Assembly (NCBI GenBank): GCA_900095095.1
Contig: FMBT01000289.1
Coordinates: 1 to 64,000 of the forward strand
Direction of reading: 5' to 3'
Source of the DNA: Fragilariopsis cylindrus CCMP1102
Lineage: Eukaryota > Bacillariophyta > Bacillariophyceae > Bacillariales > Bacillariaceae
Length of the DNA stretch: 64,000 nucleotides
Positions 54,492-64,000 of the stretch are shown here, piece after piece; positions within the stretch are counted from its first letter, which is position 1; the number at the start of each line of letters is the position of its first letter. Both the position numbers and the translations under genes were made by a program. The notes beneath the pieces were generated by a model. The model ran no database searches, was not told the origin of the DNA, and saw only the letters and a list, made by a program, of their open reading frames with translations.

Positions 54492-55838
54492 TATTATCTA
54501 TATATTATATATAAGATGAATGAATGAATGAATGAATGAGGCGGGAGATGAGAAGGACGATCCTTAATCTATTTATTAATTATTTGTTATATTTGTTTCT
54601 GTCGCTATTGATGTTGATGCTGATGTTGTTGTTGTTGGCTGAGGTCGCTGTTATGGTTGTCGTTTGTCGTTGTTGTTGTTCGCTGGAGAGAGGGGGGGGG
54701 GGGGAGGGGGGGGGCTAGCTGTTGCTTTGTTTGTTTGTCAGGTCGTAGTTTGTCGCTCTCGCAAGAATATAATTACTGTACAACGCAGAACCCCACCAAA
54801 AAAGATATGATAATAGATTTTTTTAATCGCGTTGTTTGTCTGGCGAATGGATCATCGACTGACTGACTAATCAAATCGTTCGTAGAACGTGCTTCGTTCA
54901 GATCGATGTCATGCATGTGTGATTGGATTGATTTAATTTTTGGCCCCCGATCGATCGAGACAAATAAATATTCAACAGAATTCAGTATATAAAATAATCG
55001 CGAATTCTCTTTCTCTCTTTCATGGCACCTTTTTTTTCTTCGCTGCCTAGCCTAGCCTCGTGCGAAGAAAAAAAGTGAGGAAGATTATATCTATATTATA
55101 GATATCGTATACAACGATATATTATGTTACGACACAAACAAATCAATAATGTTCTTTACTGTACTGTACTATACTGTACTGTATGTCTTCGTTGATATAT
55201 AGATAGATAGATGGATATAACTATATACGGTAGTGATACCATGCTTTTACGTACGCTTCTACAAATACATAAATTGGAAATAATATAAACGCTTTGTACT
55301 TCAAAGTATATGTGGGGTCGTATGTATATTCTATTGATTTTACGATTCGATTCTCCTTTATTATATTATATATCTCGATTTATGAATGATAGAAAAGAGA
55401 AATAGAAAATGAGAAATAAAAAAAATAATTGGTTTCGTGAAATATTAGTAATACTGTAGCTACAGTAAATTAGTTACTAGTATTGGTGTATTAAATAATT
55501 GTCAGGTAACTTTTTTCAAAGACAAATACATACAGACATAGGACAAGAACTCCAATCCGGTAACAGCTTGGCTCGGCTCGGCTCGGAATGAGAGTTAGTG
55601 CTGCGAATGAACCAGCACTCACAAGTATTCGGTATTTTGGCGATGACATGGGCTGCTGACGCTCGGGCGCGCCTCGGATTTGATTTGCACAATGATAGGA
55701 AGCGCACCTGGAGGGATGGGAACAGTACAGTAACGGAACTTGGAACAGAACTTGGTACAGAACTTGGATCAAGAGTAAAACCATTTTACAGTACTTTGGG
55801 ACGAATTACTGTGCTTTCGGACTCACTTTGATTATAAA
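54492..55838. other. Intergenic with repeats and a G-rich tract
   Basis: Contains a GAATGAAT run at 54513-54537, a G-rich stretch near 54690-54713 (two G runs broken by one A) about 200 bases 5' of the asparagine-synthetase-like gene, TACTGTACTGTAC elements at about 55158-55186, GATAGATA at 55200-55212 and a CAGTACAGTAACGGAAC patch near 55724-55740. No gene is seen. Confidence 0.6.
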
Positions 55839-56835
55839 CTAGGGGAACAACACTATGGATGACATATATACTTGTTGTAATTGTTGTTGGTGTTGTGACA
55901 CTTGTTGTTGCTGTTGCTGTTGTTGTTGTTGTTGTTGTGATTGTGACACTTGTTGTAATTGTTGTTGTTGCTGTTGCTGTTGGTGTTGGTGTTGGTGTTG
56001 TTGGTGTTGGTGTTGTTGGTGTTGGTGTTGTTGTTGTTGTGACACTTGCTGTTGTTGGCTTTGTTGTTGTAATTGGCTTTGTTGTTGTTGTTTCTTTTTT
56101 TGATTGTAACATATTACTATTATAGTTGCCATCCATTGATTATGATTCTCTATTCTAATTTTTCCAGATGCTGTGATTGGTAGTAATTGTACAGGTATAC
56201 CATACCTTTGTAATTGAATATGAATTTCATTTTGAGTACCAAAATGAAATTTCACTTTATGTATTAGTATACTACTACTAGATGACCTTGATGATGATCT
56301 AGATAATGAACTTGTAGATGATGATCCTTTGCCAACCCCCCTATTACCATCACCACCACCCTTGTCATCATCAACCCTACCTTCATTATTATTGTTAACA
56401 TAATCAACACTACTTGAACTTGAATTTGAATTTGAATTTGAATTTGATACTGATGTTGTTATTGCACAACGTAATATAAATAATTTTGTAAATACACGTA
56501 AAAATGGTGTATCTGGCCAACATGTATGGATACCTACTATACGTGTGGGTGTAGATATTTGTACTTGATGAAATATTGTTTCAATGACTAATGATAATTT
56601 TTCTAATTTCAAAACATCCTCAGTTATTGTTGTGGTTGTGGTTGCTGCTGTTGTTGTTGTTGTTGATAACGTTGCAGCAGTAGCAGTAGCAGCTACTAAT
56701 ACTGATGAACGAGAACGAGAATCATTTCTTATACAGGAACCTTCCCATATCAGTATAATTCCATTTCGTTGACTTTCCGCTAAATCACGTGTTACCCAAT
56801 CCAATACAAAGAATAGTAGTTTAAACTATTGAGTG

Positions 56836-56872
<37 letters not shown>

Positions 56873-57087
56873 GAGAAGAGAAGAGAGAGAGAGAGACATA
56901 ATAAAATGGTTAGTAAAGTAAAACAAAACAAAATGGAATGAATAAAAACGTATACAAACAAAATAAACAAGAATAAAATAAAATAAAGTAACAAGTAAGT
57001 AACGTACTAATGTAGGATTAATATCATCATCATCACAATCTAATATACCATGACCAATAATAGTAACAACTTTACGACCACTTCGAT
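55839..57087 (-). CDS. CRAL-TRIO (Sec14)-like protein, 5' end unresolved
   Basis: Two exons are clear, 57087-57008 and 56825-55839, split by a 182-base intron (GTACGT...AATAG) holding a (TG)n run. The first exon encodes RSGRKVVTIIGHGILDCDDDD. The second begins FKLLFFVLDWVTRDLAESQRNGIILIWEGSC, then RIVGIHTCWPDTPFLRVFTKL, KVKFHFGTQNEIHIQLQRYG and an NHNQW block, the layout of the lipid-binding Sec14/CRAL-TRIO domain in diatom proteins. A Gln/His-rich run, coded by CAG/CAA microsatellites, closes it. No in-frame ATG precedes the first clear exon; a TAA lies just upstream in that frame and an AG just ahead of CGA could be an acceptor. A retroelement gag remnant lies directly upstream, so the gene may be truncated or its first exon displaced. 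Lipid binding is inferred. Confidence 0.65.
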
Positions 57088-57224
57088 CTTAGTAGCCTTC
57101 TTCTTCTTCGTCATCATCGTTGCTTCAGCATCAGTACTTTCTGTTGCTTGTGTTAAGCTCGTGATGGAAATGTCATCATAGTCACTTTCCTGGTCTTCCT
57201 CCCCACGTTTCTTAATCGTGCGAG

Positions 57225-57425
57225 ATGAAGACACTTTGTAAAAGAGAAGATAAGTACGAAGTAGATATGACACTCTGCCATACAGTAGTACATGGTCAAT
57301 GTACGGATGATATGTTACATGAGCTCAAGTGCCAAGGAACGTACGAACAGATTAGGAATGATTTCGATCCAATCGGATTGTACTTAATTTACTGTCCGAT
57401 AAGCTGGGAGTTGTACCCCGATTGA
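57225..57425 (+). pseudogene. Retrotransposon gag-like fragment, 66 codons
   Basis: A short frame reading KREDKYEVDMTLCHTVVHGQ then CTDDMLHELKCQGTYEQIRN and DFDPIGLYLI. It follows the gag-like pattern K(Y)EE(N)..L..L(V)..QC(S/T)..M..(L)..YE.I....D.I.L(L).LI seen in copia-type and related retroelements of diatoms and other algae. It stops soon after, and no protease or RT frame follows, so it is a remnant. On the other strand it overlaps the DNA upstream of the CRAL-TRIO-like gene. Confidence 0.4.
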
Positions 57426-57963
57426 TGGATAACTGCGTAAACAACTATGCAGTTATTGTTAGTGTCCGATAAGACAAGAGTTAGTCCTAGCAGGTTCAAA
57501 ACATATATATATTGTACATATTGATTCTTGTTCAAGACATAAATTAGCACCTATCTGTCGGCCAATCTTAAATTTAAATTAAATGTCTCTAGTTGCATTT
57601 TTGCTTATTAAGTATTTATTGACGCGTGTTTGGCACACGCCTTGAAAAGTCATTACCACTACTAAAAATATCATACGATCATAACACGATCAGCTAAAAA
57701 TGAATGAAAGCACGAAGATGCACGTACTAATACGATTTTAGAGTGATTTTACAGGTAATGACTCCTTTTTCATTGACATTATTTCCTCAAAAGCATCTCG
57801 TGTAAAAACACTAACAAACAGTTTTTTTTGTTGTTGTTGGAAAAAGCAGAGTCCTCATAATTTTATTTGTTCACACTATTGTTGTACAAAGTACAGTAGT
57901 ACGTACTAATTAAATTCAAATCAACTTATATTAAATCCATTCATAATACTCCTCAACCTTATC
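57426..57963. other. Intergenic, no gene seen
   Basis: A/T-rich. No gene or repeat is supported beyond a GTACAAAGTACAGTAGTACGTAC patch near 57884-57906. The end is the leader of the next gene. Confidence 0.6.
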
Positions 57964-59269
57964 ATGGGGCAATTAGCGGCAACTAGTCGTAGTCTGTTCC
58001 TACAACAAAAGTTAAACGCTTTGGGTCAAAAGAGACGCGGCATAACAGTAAACTGGTGTAATCTCTATCCCCAAGATGCATGCCTACCAAATTGTTTAGT
58101 ACCTCCGACATATGTTTATGGAGACGTTAATCCGATATCAGACGACGAGAAAAGGGATAGGAATCAACTAATTATGAGACGACTGTTTTTCCATCGTTTT
58201 CTTGATCTTGGATGTGGGCACCAGAACCCAGGCAACTGTCGTCACGGTTGCGAAAAATTGTTCAAAATGGTACTCGATACCTATTCCAGTTCATTAGCAG
58301 AAAGTAAAGACCAAAATATCGCAATGAAAGATGCTATGAAAGAGTTTTTTGAATTCTATGATAAAGATCATTTCTATAGTTGGGCTAAAACTATTCCTTT
58401 TTGTGGCAGCAGACACATTATTCATATTTTTGAGGAGGTTATACGGTAAGTGTTCATCTATCTGATACCTATATCTAAATATACAATATATACTAACCAA
58501 ATTCTTGTTTTGATTTATTAGCTCTGATGCTGTTGCTACTTGCATCAGAGAGCATGAACGCAAAACCAGGGAAATGAAAGATATTTTAACAGAGAAAATG
58601 ATACGTGGAAAAGCGGGGAAGCCAGAAGACAAGGATGGTGTTTACGCTAATATTGTCAGTACACAAGATGAGGGTATTCTTAGGCAACGGGCTGTTCCAT
58701 TACAAACTGAATTCAATCGTATTACCACTCCAGTATCTGAGATGAATATGATTCAAGGTACAGGTACATGTATGGAAACGTATATCGAACCTATATGGAT
58801 GACATCGTACTTTTCATTGCTTCAATATCAATATCCGGTTGAATGGACATATTCCCTGAAGGATGGAGAAAAATGTATATATGCTACAATTACAAAGAGC
58901 AGAATGACGGACTACGAAGTTCATCAAGACTACAAACAGAAAGATGCAGAACTCTCTGAACTCGCTAAGGATATGAAAGCCGAAAAGAAACATTGGAAGA
59001 AGTTTGGAAGGGGGAGGGCAAGGAGTACTTATTCGGGTGTGTTTTCTGTAAATGATACATCAGTTGTCGCTGATCCAGAGGATGTGATTATGGCAGAAGA
59101 AGAAGAAGATCAAAAACCAGCAGCAATAAATACATCAATTGATACTGAGCAGACAACTTTGAACTCTAGTCTGGACACAACAGATGACAATGAAGAAGAG
59201 TGGAACGATGATGCTCCACTTCCGATTGGATCAGTCAATGGATATAGATGGAAAGTGGGACATAATTAA
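57964..59269 (+). CDS. Unknown 409-aa protein with Cys-rich N-terminal half and acidic tail
   Basis: Two exons, 57964-58445 and 58522-59269, with GTAAGT donor and TTATTAG acceptor, keep the frame through R-S-DAVATC. The start MGQLAATS fits the N-myristoylation consensus (weak evidence). The N-terminal half has cysteines spaced as NWC-NLYPQDAC-LPNC and GC-GHQNPGNC-RHGC, which could bind zinc. The C-terminal half is charged with a YSLKDGEKCIYATITK segment and an acidic low-complexity tail ending in GYRWKVGHN. No known domain is recognised. It is flanked by the gag remnant and the HSF gene. Confidence 0.75.
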
Positions 59270-59403
59270 AACGACATAATAAATAATAAATTGCGGGGCG
59301 AAAACAGAAGTCGGTCTATACATTAATATGGGAAATACATAACTTTACTTAAAAATCAAGTATAATCTATTATTATAGTAGTAGTATTAGTATTAGTCAT
59401 TAG

Positions 59404-62067
59404 TCATCTATTGTTTGGACAGATATTTCGATTTCGTCGTCGTGTATTTGGTAATACTTGTATTATCTTCCCCGAAGATAATAATTTATATTCCTGTGGG
59501 GATAAATCATTGGGTGAAACACAATTATCTTGAAGCAGTACATTTGGCCAGTAGGAATCATAGATAAAATTTAAATAATTTAAAAAACGTAATACAGCAT
59601 TTTTGATATTATATAATTCACATCGTATAAAACGTATCCGGAATGAATTTGAATCAATATAGGATGCCATATTATTATTATTACTATTATTGTTATTATT
59701 ATCAGCAGAGGTAGGACCATTGTTGTTGTTGTTATTGTTGTTGTTCTTCTTCTTCTTACGTGTCATTAAAATATATTTATATGCCTTTAATATATCTGTT
59801 GTTGTACTAGTAGACGTACTACTACTACTAGTATTAGTATTATTAGTACTATCGGCAGAATAGGTGAGTTGATGATATAATAAATTTAATTCTAAATCAA
59901 ATTGATATAATGATTCTTCGATAAATAATAATAATTTGCAACCACGTTGTTTGGATGATATATCATCCTCTTCATTGATTGCTCGACATGTGACACCGTG
60001 TATTTCATCTTCCACAGTTTGACGATCCTGAAATGATAATTTTACTATTTCATTATTGAATAATGTATCCACTTCCTCTATTATTATTTCATTATTATTC
60101 TTATCATCAACTGTAATACCATCAACTACTGTATCAACATCAACTACTGTATCAACTGTAATCATATCAACTGTATTATTATCTGTACTATTATTATTTG
60201 AAGTATTTGTTGAAGTATCATTATTATTACTAGTTGTACCGTAGTCCTCATCGGCTGAAGTAGCTGAAGTAGCTGAAACTGAAGACAACGTTGAATGTAT
60301 TGTGGATACAACTTTTTTTCTTCTAGGTTGTCTTGTCATTGTCCTACATAATGATTTATTATTACGTTGAAAGTTCGAATGATAATATACTACACCTGTT
60401 GGATTACCTTTCGTACTACGAATAAAATCATAAGCCTGTAATTGTCTTAAAAAGGATTTGTACAACGTCGTTGGTTGACGAAACAATTGATGTTTTCGGA
60501 ATAAAAGGATCATTTGTTGAGGCGTACCACGAATAATAAATGCTGTACCATTGGAACACCATGATAGAAGTTTATCATCATCCTCATCATTAATACTACT
60601 ACTACTACTACTTATATTATTTAAAAGATCATGTAATCGTGTTGGAAAATGACTTGCAGTATTATTATCTCTTTGTAGGTATTGCCATTGTCTTTGTTGT
60701 AATCGTGCTTCTTGTGCTTCTGCTACTGCTACTACTACCGATTCTGCTTCTGCCTCTCTTTCTGTTTCTGCTTCTGCTTCTGCGTGTGCTTGTGCTTGTG
60801 CTTGTGCTTGTGCTTGTGCTGGTTTGTGTGGTCTCATTGTCCTACATAATGCTTTATTATCACGTTGAAAGTTCGAATGATATACTAAACCTTGTTGATT
60901 CCCTTTTTTTAGAATACGAATAAAATCATAAGCCTGTAATTGTCTTAAAAATGATTTGTACTTCGTTTGACGAAAAAATTGATGTTTATTGAATAGATTG
61001 ATCATTTGTTGGGGTGTACCACGAATCATAAATGATTTACCATTGGTACACCATGATATAAGTTTTTGTTTCTGTTTTTGTTTCTGTTGTTTATCACTAT
61101 CACTGTTACTGCTATTGCTATTGCTATCATCATCATCATCATCATCATCATCAATACTACTACTTAGAGTATTTAATAGATCATGTAATCGTGATGGAAA
61201 ATGACTTGTAGCAGCTCTTCGGTTTTTCATTGCCTCTTTTCTTTCATGAAAATGACTTGTAGCAGTATTATCTCTTTGTAGGTCTTGTGCTTGTATTTGT
61301 GCTTCTTCTTGTGCTTGTATTTGTGCTTGTGCTTGTGCTTGTGCTTGTATTTGTATTTGTATTTGTATTTGTATTTGTAGTTGTGCTTCTTCTTCTTCTT
61401 CTTCTTCTTTTGACTTGACAATCGTAAAATAATCAGTCGCTGATGCATCTACATCATCTGCCTCATCATCAGGCGGTGGCAATAATAATAATGATGATGA
61501 TGATGAAATAACGACTGCCGGTGCTGTCGATATTGATGATGATGATGATGGAACAACAGCGTGCTGTGCCTTTGCCTCTGCCTCGTCTGGAAACGTAGCA
61601 GTAGTAGTAGTAGTAGTAGTGGTAGTAGTAGAATAATAATCATACGCATCATTATTCGTTGATACCATCGCAATCGTTGCCACAGCATATGGCTCATCTG
61701 GTTCTGGCTCTGGTTCTGCAGCTTGTGCCATTGTATATAAAGACATATACGGATGCTGTTCTTGTTCTTGATATTCTTCTTCTTCTTCTACTTCTACTTG
61801 CGGTTGTACTTGTGCCGAGTGGATGTCAACACCTTGTTCCGTCATGATAGTTTTCCAATCGGGATGTAACAGAAAGGATGGGTGTTGTGGTTGTTCTTGC
61901 GGTTGTACTTGTTCTTGTTCTGCTTTCGCCACAGCAGCAGCTGCAGCATCGTAAACGCTTACGTCTACGTCTACGAGGGACTGTTTTTTGTTTTGGAGTA
62001 TTTGGTGCATTGCTACAGTATATTCTTCCTCCAAATGTTTACGTTTATTATTAGTAATACTTAACAT
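59404..62067 (-). CDS. Protein with two HSF-type DNA-binding domains
   Basis: Single exon, 887 residues. Two winged-helix HSF DNA-binding domains are seen: residues about 285-412 (HFPSRLHDLL ... LISWCTNGKSFMIRG ... FFRQTKYKSFLRQLQAYDF ... GLVYHSNFQRDNKALCRTM) and about 472-582 (HFPTRLHDLL ... LLSWCSNGTAFIIRG ... KSFLRQLQAYDF ... VVYYHSNFQRNNKSLCRTM). Both keep the SF-x-RQL recognition helix but have QAYDF in place of the usual NxYGF. They are joined by an Ala/Gln/Glu repeat region, and the N-terminal region is rich in (QI)n/(QA)n runs. The C-terminal part is Asn/Asp-rich with a charged helical stretch. By family, a sequence-specific transcription factor; HSF genes are expanded in diatoms. The two domains share most DNA blocks, so an internal duplication is likely. 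Confidence 0.9.
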   Translation of the reverse strand: MLSITNNKRKHLEEEYTVAMHQILQNKKQSLVDVDVSVYDAAAAAVAKAEQEQVQPQEQPQHPSFLLHPDWKTIMTEQGVDIHSAQVQPQVEVEEEEEYQEQEQHPYMSLYTMAQAAEPEPEPDEPYAVATIAMVSTNNDAYDYYSTTTTTTTTTTATFPDEAEAKAQHAVVPSSSSSISTAPAVVISSSSSLLLLPPPDDEADDVDASATDYFTIVKSKEEEEEEEAQLQIQIQIQIQIQAQAQAQAQIQAQEEAQIQAQDLQRDNTATSHFHERKEAMKNRRAATSHFPSRLHDLLNTLSSSIDDDDDDDDDSNSNSSNSDSDKQQKQKQKQKLISWCTNGKSFMIRGTPQQMINLFNKHQFFRQTKYKSFLRQLQAYDFIRILKKGNQQGLVYHSNFQRDNKALCRTMRPHKPAQAQAQAQAQAHAEAEAETEREAEAESVVVAVAEAQEARLQQRQWQYLQRDNNTASHFPTRLHDLLNNISSSSSSINDEDDDKLLSWCSNGTAFIIRGTPQQMILLFRKHQLFRQPTTLYKSFLRQLQAYDFIRSTKGNPTGVVYYHSNFQRNNKSLCRTMTRQPRRKKVVSTIHSTLSSVSATSATSADEDYGTTSNNNDTSTNTSNNNSTDNNTVDMITVDTVVDVDTVVDGITVDDKNNNEIIIEEVDTLFNNEIVKLSFQDRQTVEDEIHGVTCRAINEEDDISSKQRGCKLLLFIEESLYQFDLELNLLYHQLTYSADSTNNTNTSSSSTSTSTTTDILKAYKYILMTRKKKKNNNNNNNNNGPTSADNNNNNSNNNNMASYIDSNSFRIRFIRCELYNIKNAVLRFLNYLNFIYDSYWPNVLLQDNCVSPNDLSPQEYKLLSSGKIIQVLPNTRRRNRNICPNNR

Positions 62068-64000
62068 TATTATTGTATATTGTATATACAGTATATACAG
62101 TATACGATACGATCCAAGCAGTACTGATACTGATACGTCAGTATATTATCCACTCGATCTCGAATAAAAATAGGGTAAGTTAATCGAAGCGAAAGCGATG
62201 CGATGCAATGCGATGCAAATGCTACCGTAGAAAAGAGTGCTGCAGTATTCAATGAAGTGAAGTGAAGTAAAGTAAAGCGATGCTACCGTTAGAAGAAGAA
62301 GTAGTACTAGATATACTACTTATAATGAGAATAAAAAGCAGCAAAGTTGAAATACTGTAACCAATAATCAGATATAAAATTGAAAGGCAAGGTAATGAAA
62401 ATTTTGTTTTGTTTTACCAGAATAGCTAGCTAGATATACGGTAATGATTGGTGTACTGTACTGTACTGTACTGTACTCGTAATGGCAGAAATACACCCCA
62501 CCACTTGAACTTCTATTTACTTACCGTACTGTGCTCGTACTCAAGATATAGTGCAACAAATGCATTGTTGAAGTGTATGATTTGATTTTTTGCGAATTCT
62601 AAATGCAGTAATCAAATAATGAAATCAATAATTGAGTAACACTTTCTGTACGGTATTTACCTCAATAATAATATATAGGTGAGCGATGATATACCGTAAT
62701 AGTGTATGATGTATGATGTTAGCTACGGTAATGAATGGTGAAAGAATCATAGAATCATAAATGGGTCGTAATTGTTAAATAATGGGGACATTCTGTTGTT
62801 CTCTTTTTATTATTAATAAAAAAATTGCGAGCAGTGTTTGTTAGTATTATTTCACTGGACAATTTATGTGACGCATGTTCTTTCATTTCAGATATTTTAT
62901 TTTCCAAGTTTTGGCGCGCAGCGTAATGAATTGATTGTATTTAACGCAAAAATAGAAGCGCGAATATGGATAAGGCAATTGTTCTTTTTGTCATGGGGTA
63001 ATTTGCTGTAGTAATTAGAAGAAAATTTATACTTTCGAATTAAAAAAGAACAAATTTGATCTTATTCAAGTCATTAGTTCTCTTTTTGGGAGGAATAATT
63101 TTGAATCAATAAGTGATAAAAATAAATGGTTCATAAAATAAGCACGAGCTTATTAATTTTATTGTTAAGGCTCTTTTTTTGGCTAACAACCCACCAACAG
63201 TTGACATGACTTCGCTATCAAGTTTGATGATGTACTATACCGTAGCAGCGAATATTTCTGGAAGGCATTCAAAAAGAAGTGACACGATTCTCCTTATTCA
63301 ATACACCTACTTACTGTAATGAAATTATACTACTTACGGCACTTGTAATAATTTCACTTACTGTATTAAAATTTTACTGACTTCTATTTTTTTCTCATAA
63401 GCATGCACTTGCTAGGTGAATAAATGACATGCTTCAAAAAAAATACAAAGTTGTTGTTGTTTTTGTTAGTACTGGAGATCTATATAGATCGTAAGGAAAA
63501 CAAGTTTACTAACTTACTGTAATACTGTGGTACTGATGATAAGTAGCTGTATTGGAGAGTAGCTGACACAGCATGGTATCAGCCAGGTACAGTATGTGTG
63601 TGATATCTTTCTGTCACAAGATCCTCATGCCACTCACGCCGAAATAATAAAGATTTCTTCAGTACCTAGTAATCACAAGCAGGGAAAATCAATTTTCGCC
63701 CGCCCCATAGCATAAACTAATCCCCTAAATCAACTATCAATTTTTCGAATGCGAACGATATCAAGAAATCCAAATAATACTGCGGATTTCAGATCGTCGA
63801 TTCCTAGCCTAAAAGTATGGAGTTAAAAGAAGCTGTAGCAGGACCCACCCCTACAAAAACGTTCCGGGGAAAACAGCGACAGGGGCCGACGAAGCATTAT
63901 TAGCAGTACGGACACGATCGCGATTGATGATCGTTTGTATACAAGGTAGAATTATTTTTCAACATCGTTAGTAGTAGTACTATAGTATTTGCGTAGACTG
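62068..64000. other. Intergenic end of window, no gene seen
   Basis: Contains ACTGTACTGTACTGTACTGT at 62456-62475, GCTAGCTAG at 62425-62433, a GCGATGC run at about 62190-62215 and AT-rich tracts. A short GC-rich patch at 63819-63902 with an ATG could be the edge of something beyond the window, but the 28-codon frame is too short to call. Confidence 0.55.
62452..62478. repeat. (TACTG)n tandem run
   Basis: Uninterrupted TACTG tandem, about five copies. It is the longest example of a TACTGTA/TACAGTA element scattered between genes in this window. Confidence 0.9.

Noticed and set aside
55855-56125. Plus-strand poly-Cys and poly-Val frames
   Set aside because: They are antisense readings of the Gln/His microsatellite at the 3' end of the CRAL-TRIO-like gene.
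63819-63905. Short GC-richer frame near the window end
   Set aside because: Only 28 codons with no start context and no continuation within the window.
1-64000. Search by eye for tRNA, rRNA, snRNA, CRISPR arrays and telomeric repeats
   Set aside because: No cloverleaf with a GTTC-loop, no rRNA core sequence, no spaced direct-repeat array and no TTAGGG-type tract was recognised. A covariance-model scan would be needed to be sure about small RNAs.

Overview
The window looks like nuclear DNA of a diatom or close stramenopile. It is AT-rich, with long runs of N, S, D, Q and T in the proteins and spliceosomal GT-AG introns of roughly 110-340 bases (one of 671 and one proposed of 38). Gene families typical of diatoms are present: tandem helicase-associated (HA) repeats, HSF-type DNA-binding domains, PSxxPS/PTP repeat proteins, cysteine-rich secreted proteins and a gametolysin-type (M11) protease. 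Exon joins were inferred by eye from reading-frame continuity and GT/AG borders. No rRNA, tRNA, CRISPR array, operon or phage module was seen. The species cannot be named from sequence alone.

Layout. 0-8 kb: simple repeats, a duplicated-module protein, and a four-exon secreted choice-of-anchor/phytase-like protein (minus strand). 8.7-14.2 kb: a Golgi-type sulfotransferase and a five-exon M11 metalloprotease (both minus). 14.8-17.3 kb: two decayed copies of a Pro/Ser/Thr-rich repeat gene with a duplicated 5' leader, flanking a small secreted Cys-rich gene. 17.6-23.2 kb: two HA-repeat genes on the plus strand, the second carrying two Myb repeats. 23.6-28.7 kb: transketolase and a secreted phospholipase A2-like protein. 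28.7-34 kb: a 5-kb stretch without a convincing gene, holding four 189-bp tandem repeats. 34-41.2 kb: a secreted adhesin-like protein, a membrane-anchored methyltransferase, a Thr/Pro-rich Cys-module wall protein and a 12-Cys secreted protein. 42.5-46.4 kb: a Ser-rich protein and a secreted endonuclease-I-like protein. 47.4-51.1 kb: a decayed HA gene next to an intact HA gene with an HNH-like Cys/His region. 52.2-62.1 kb: an asparagine-synthetase-like protein, a Sec14/CRAL-TRIO-like gene whose 5' end is lost or unresolved beside a retroelement gag remnant, an unknown 409-aa protein and a protein with two HSF DNA-binding domains.

How the genes relate. Two themes recur. One is secreted or surface proteins: phytase-like, M11 protease, PLA2-like, endonuclease-I-like, adhesin-like and several Cys-rich proteins, plus a sulfotransferase and a methyltransferase with N-terminal anchors. 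Several could release phosphate or nutrients from organic matter outside the cell. The other is nucleic-acid-binding proteins: three intact HA genes with three different N-terminal partners, an HA pseudogene, and the double-HSF protein. The HA family is the most unusual content. The same repeat array is joined to an acidic DDW/GNW region, to a Myb pair, or to an HNH-like zinc motif, all within about 33 kb.
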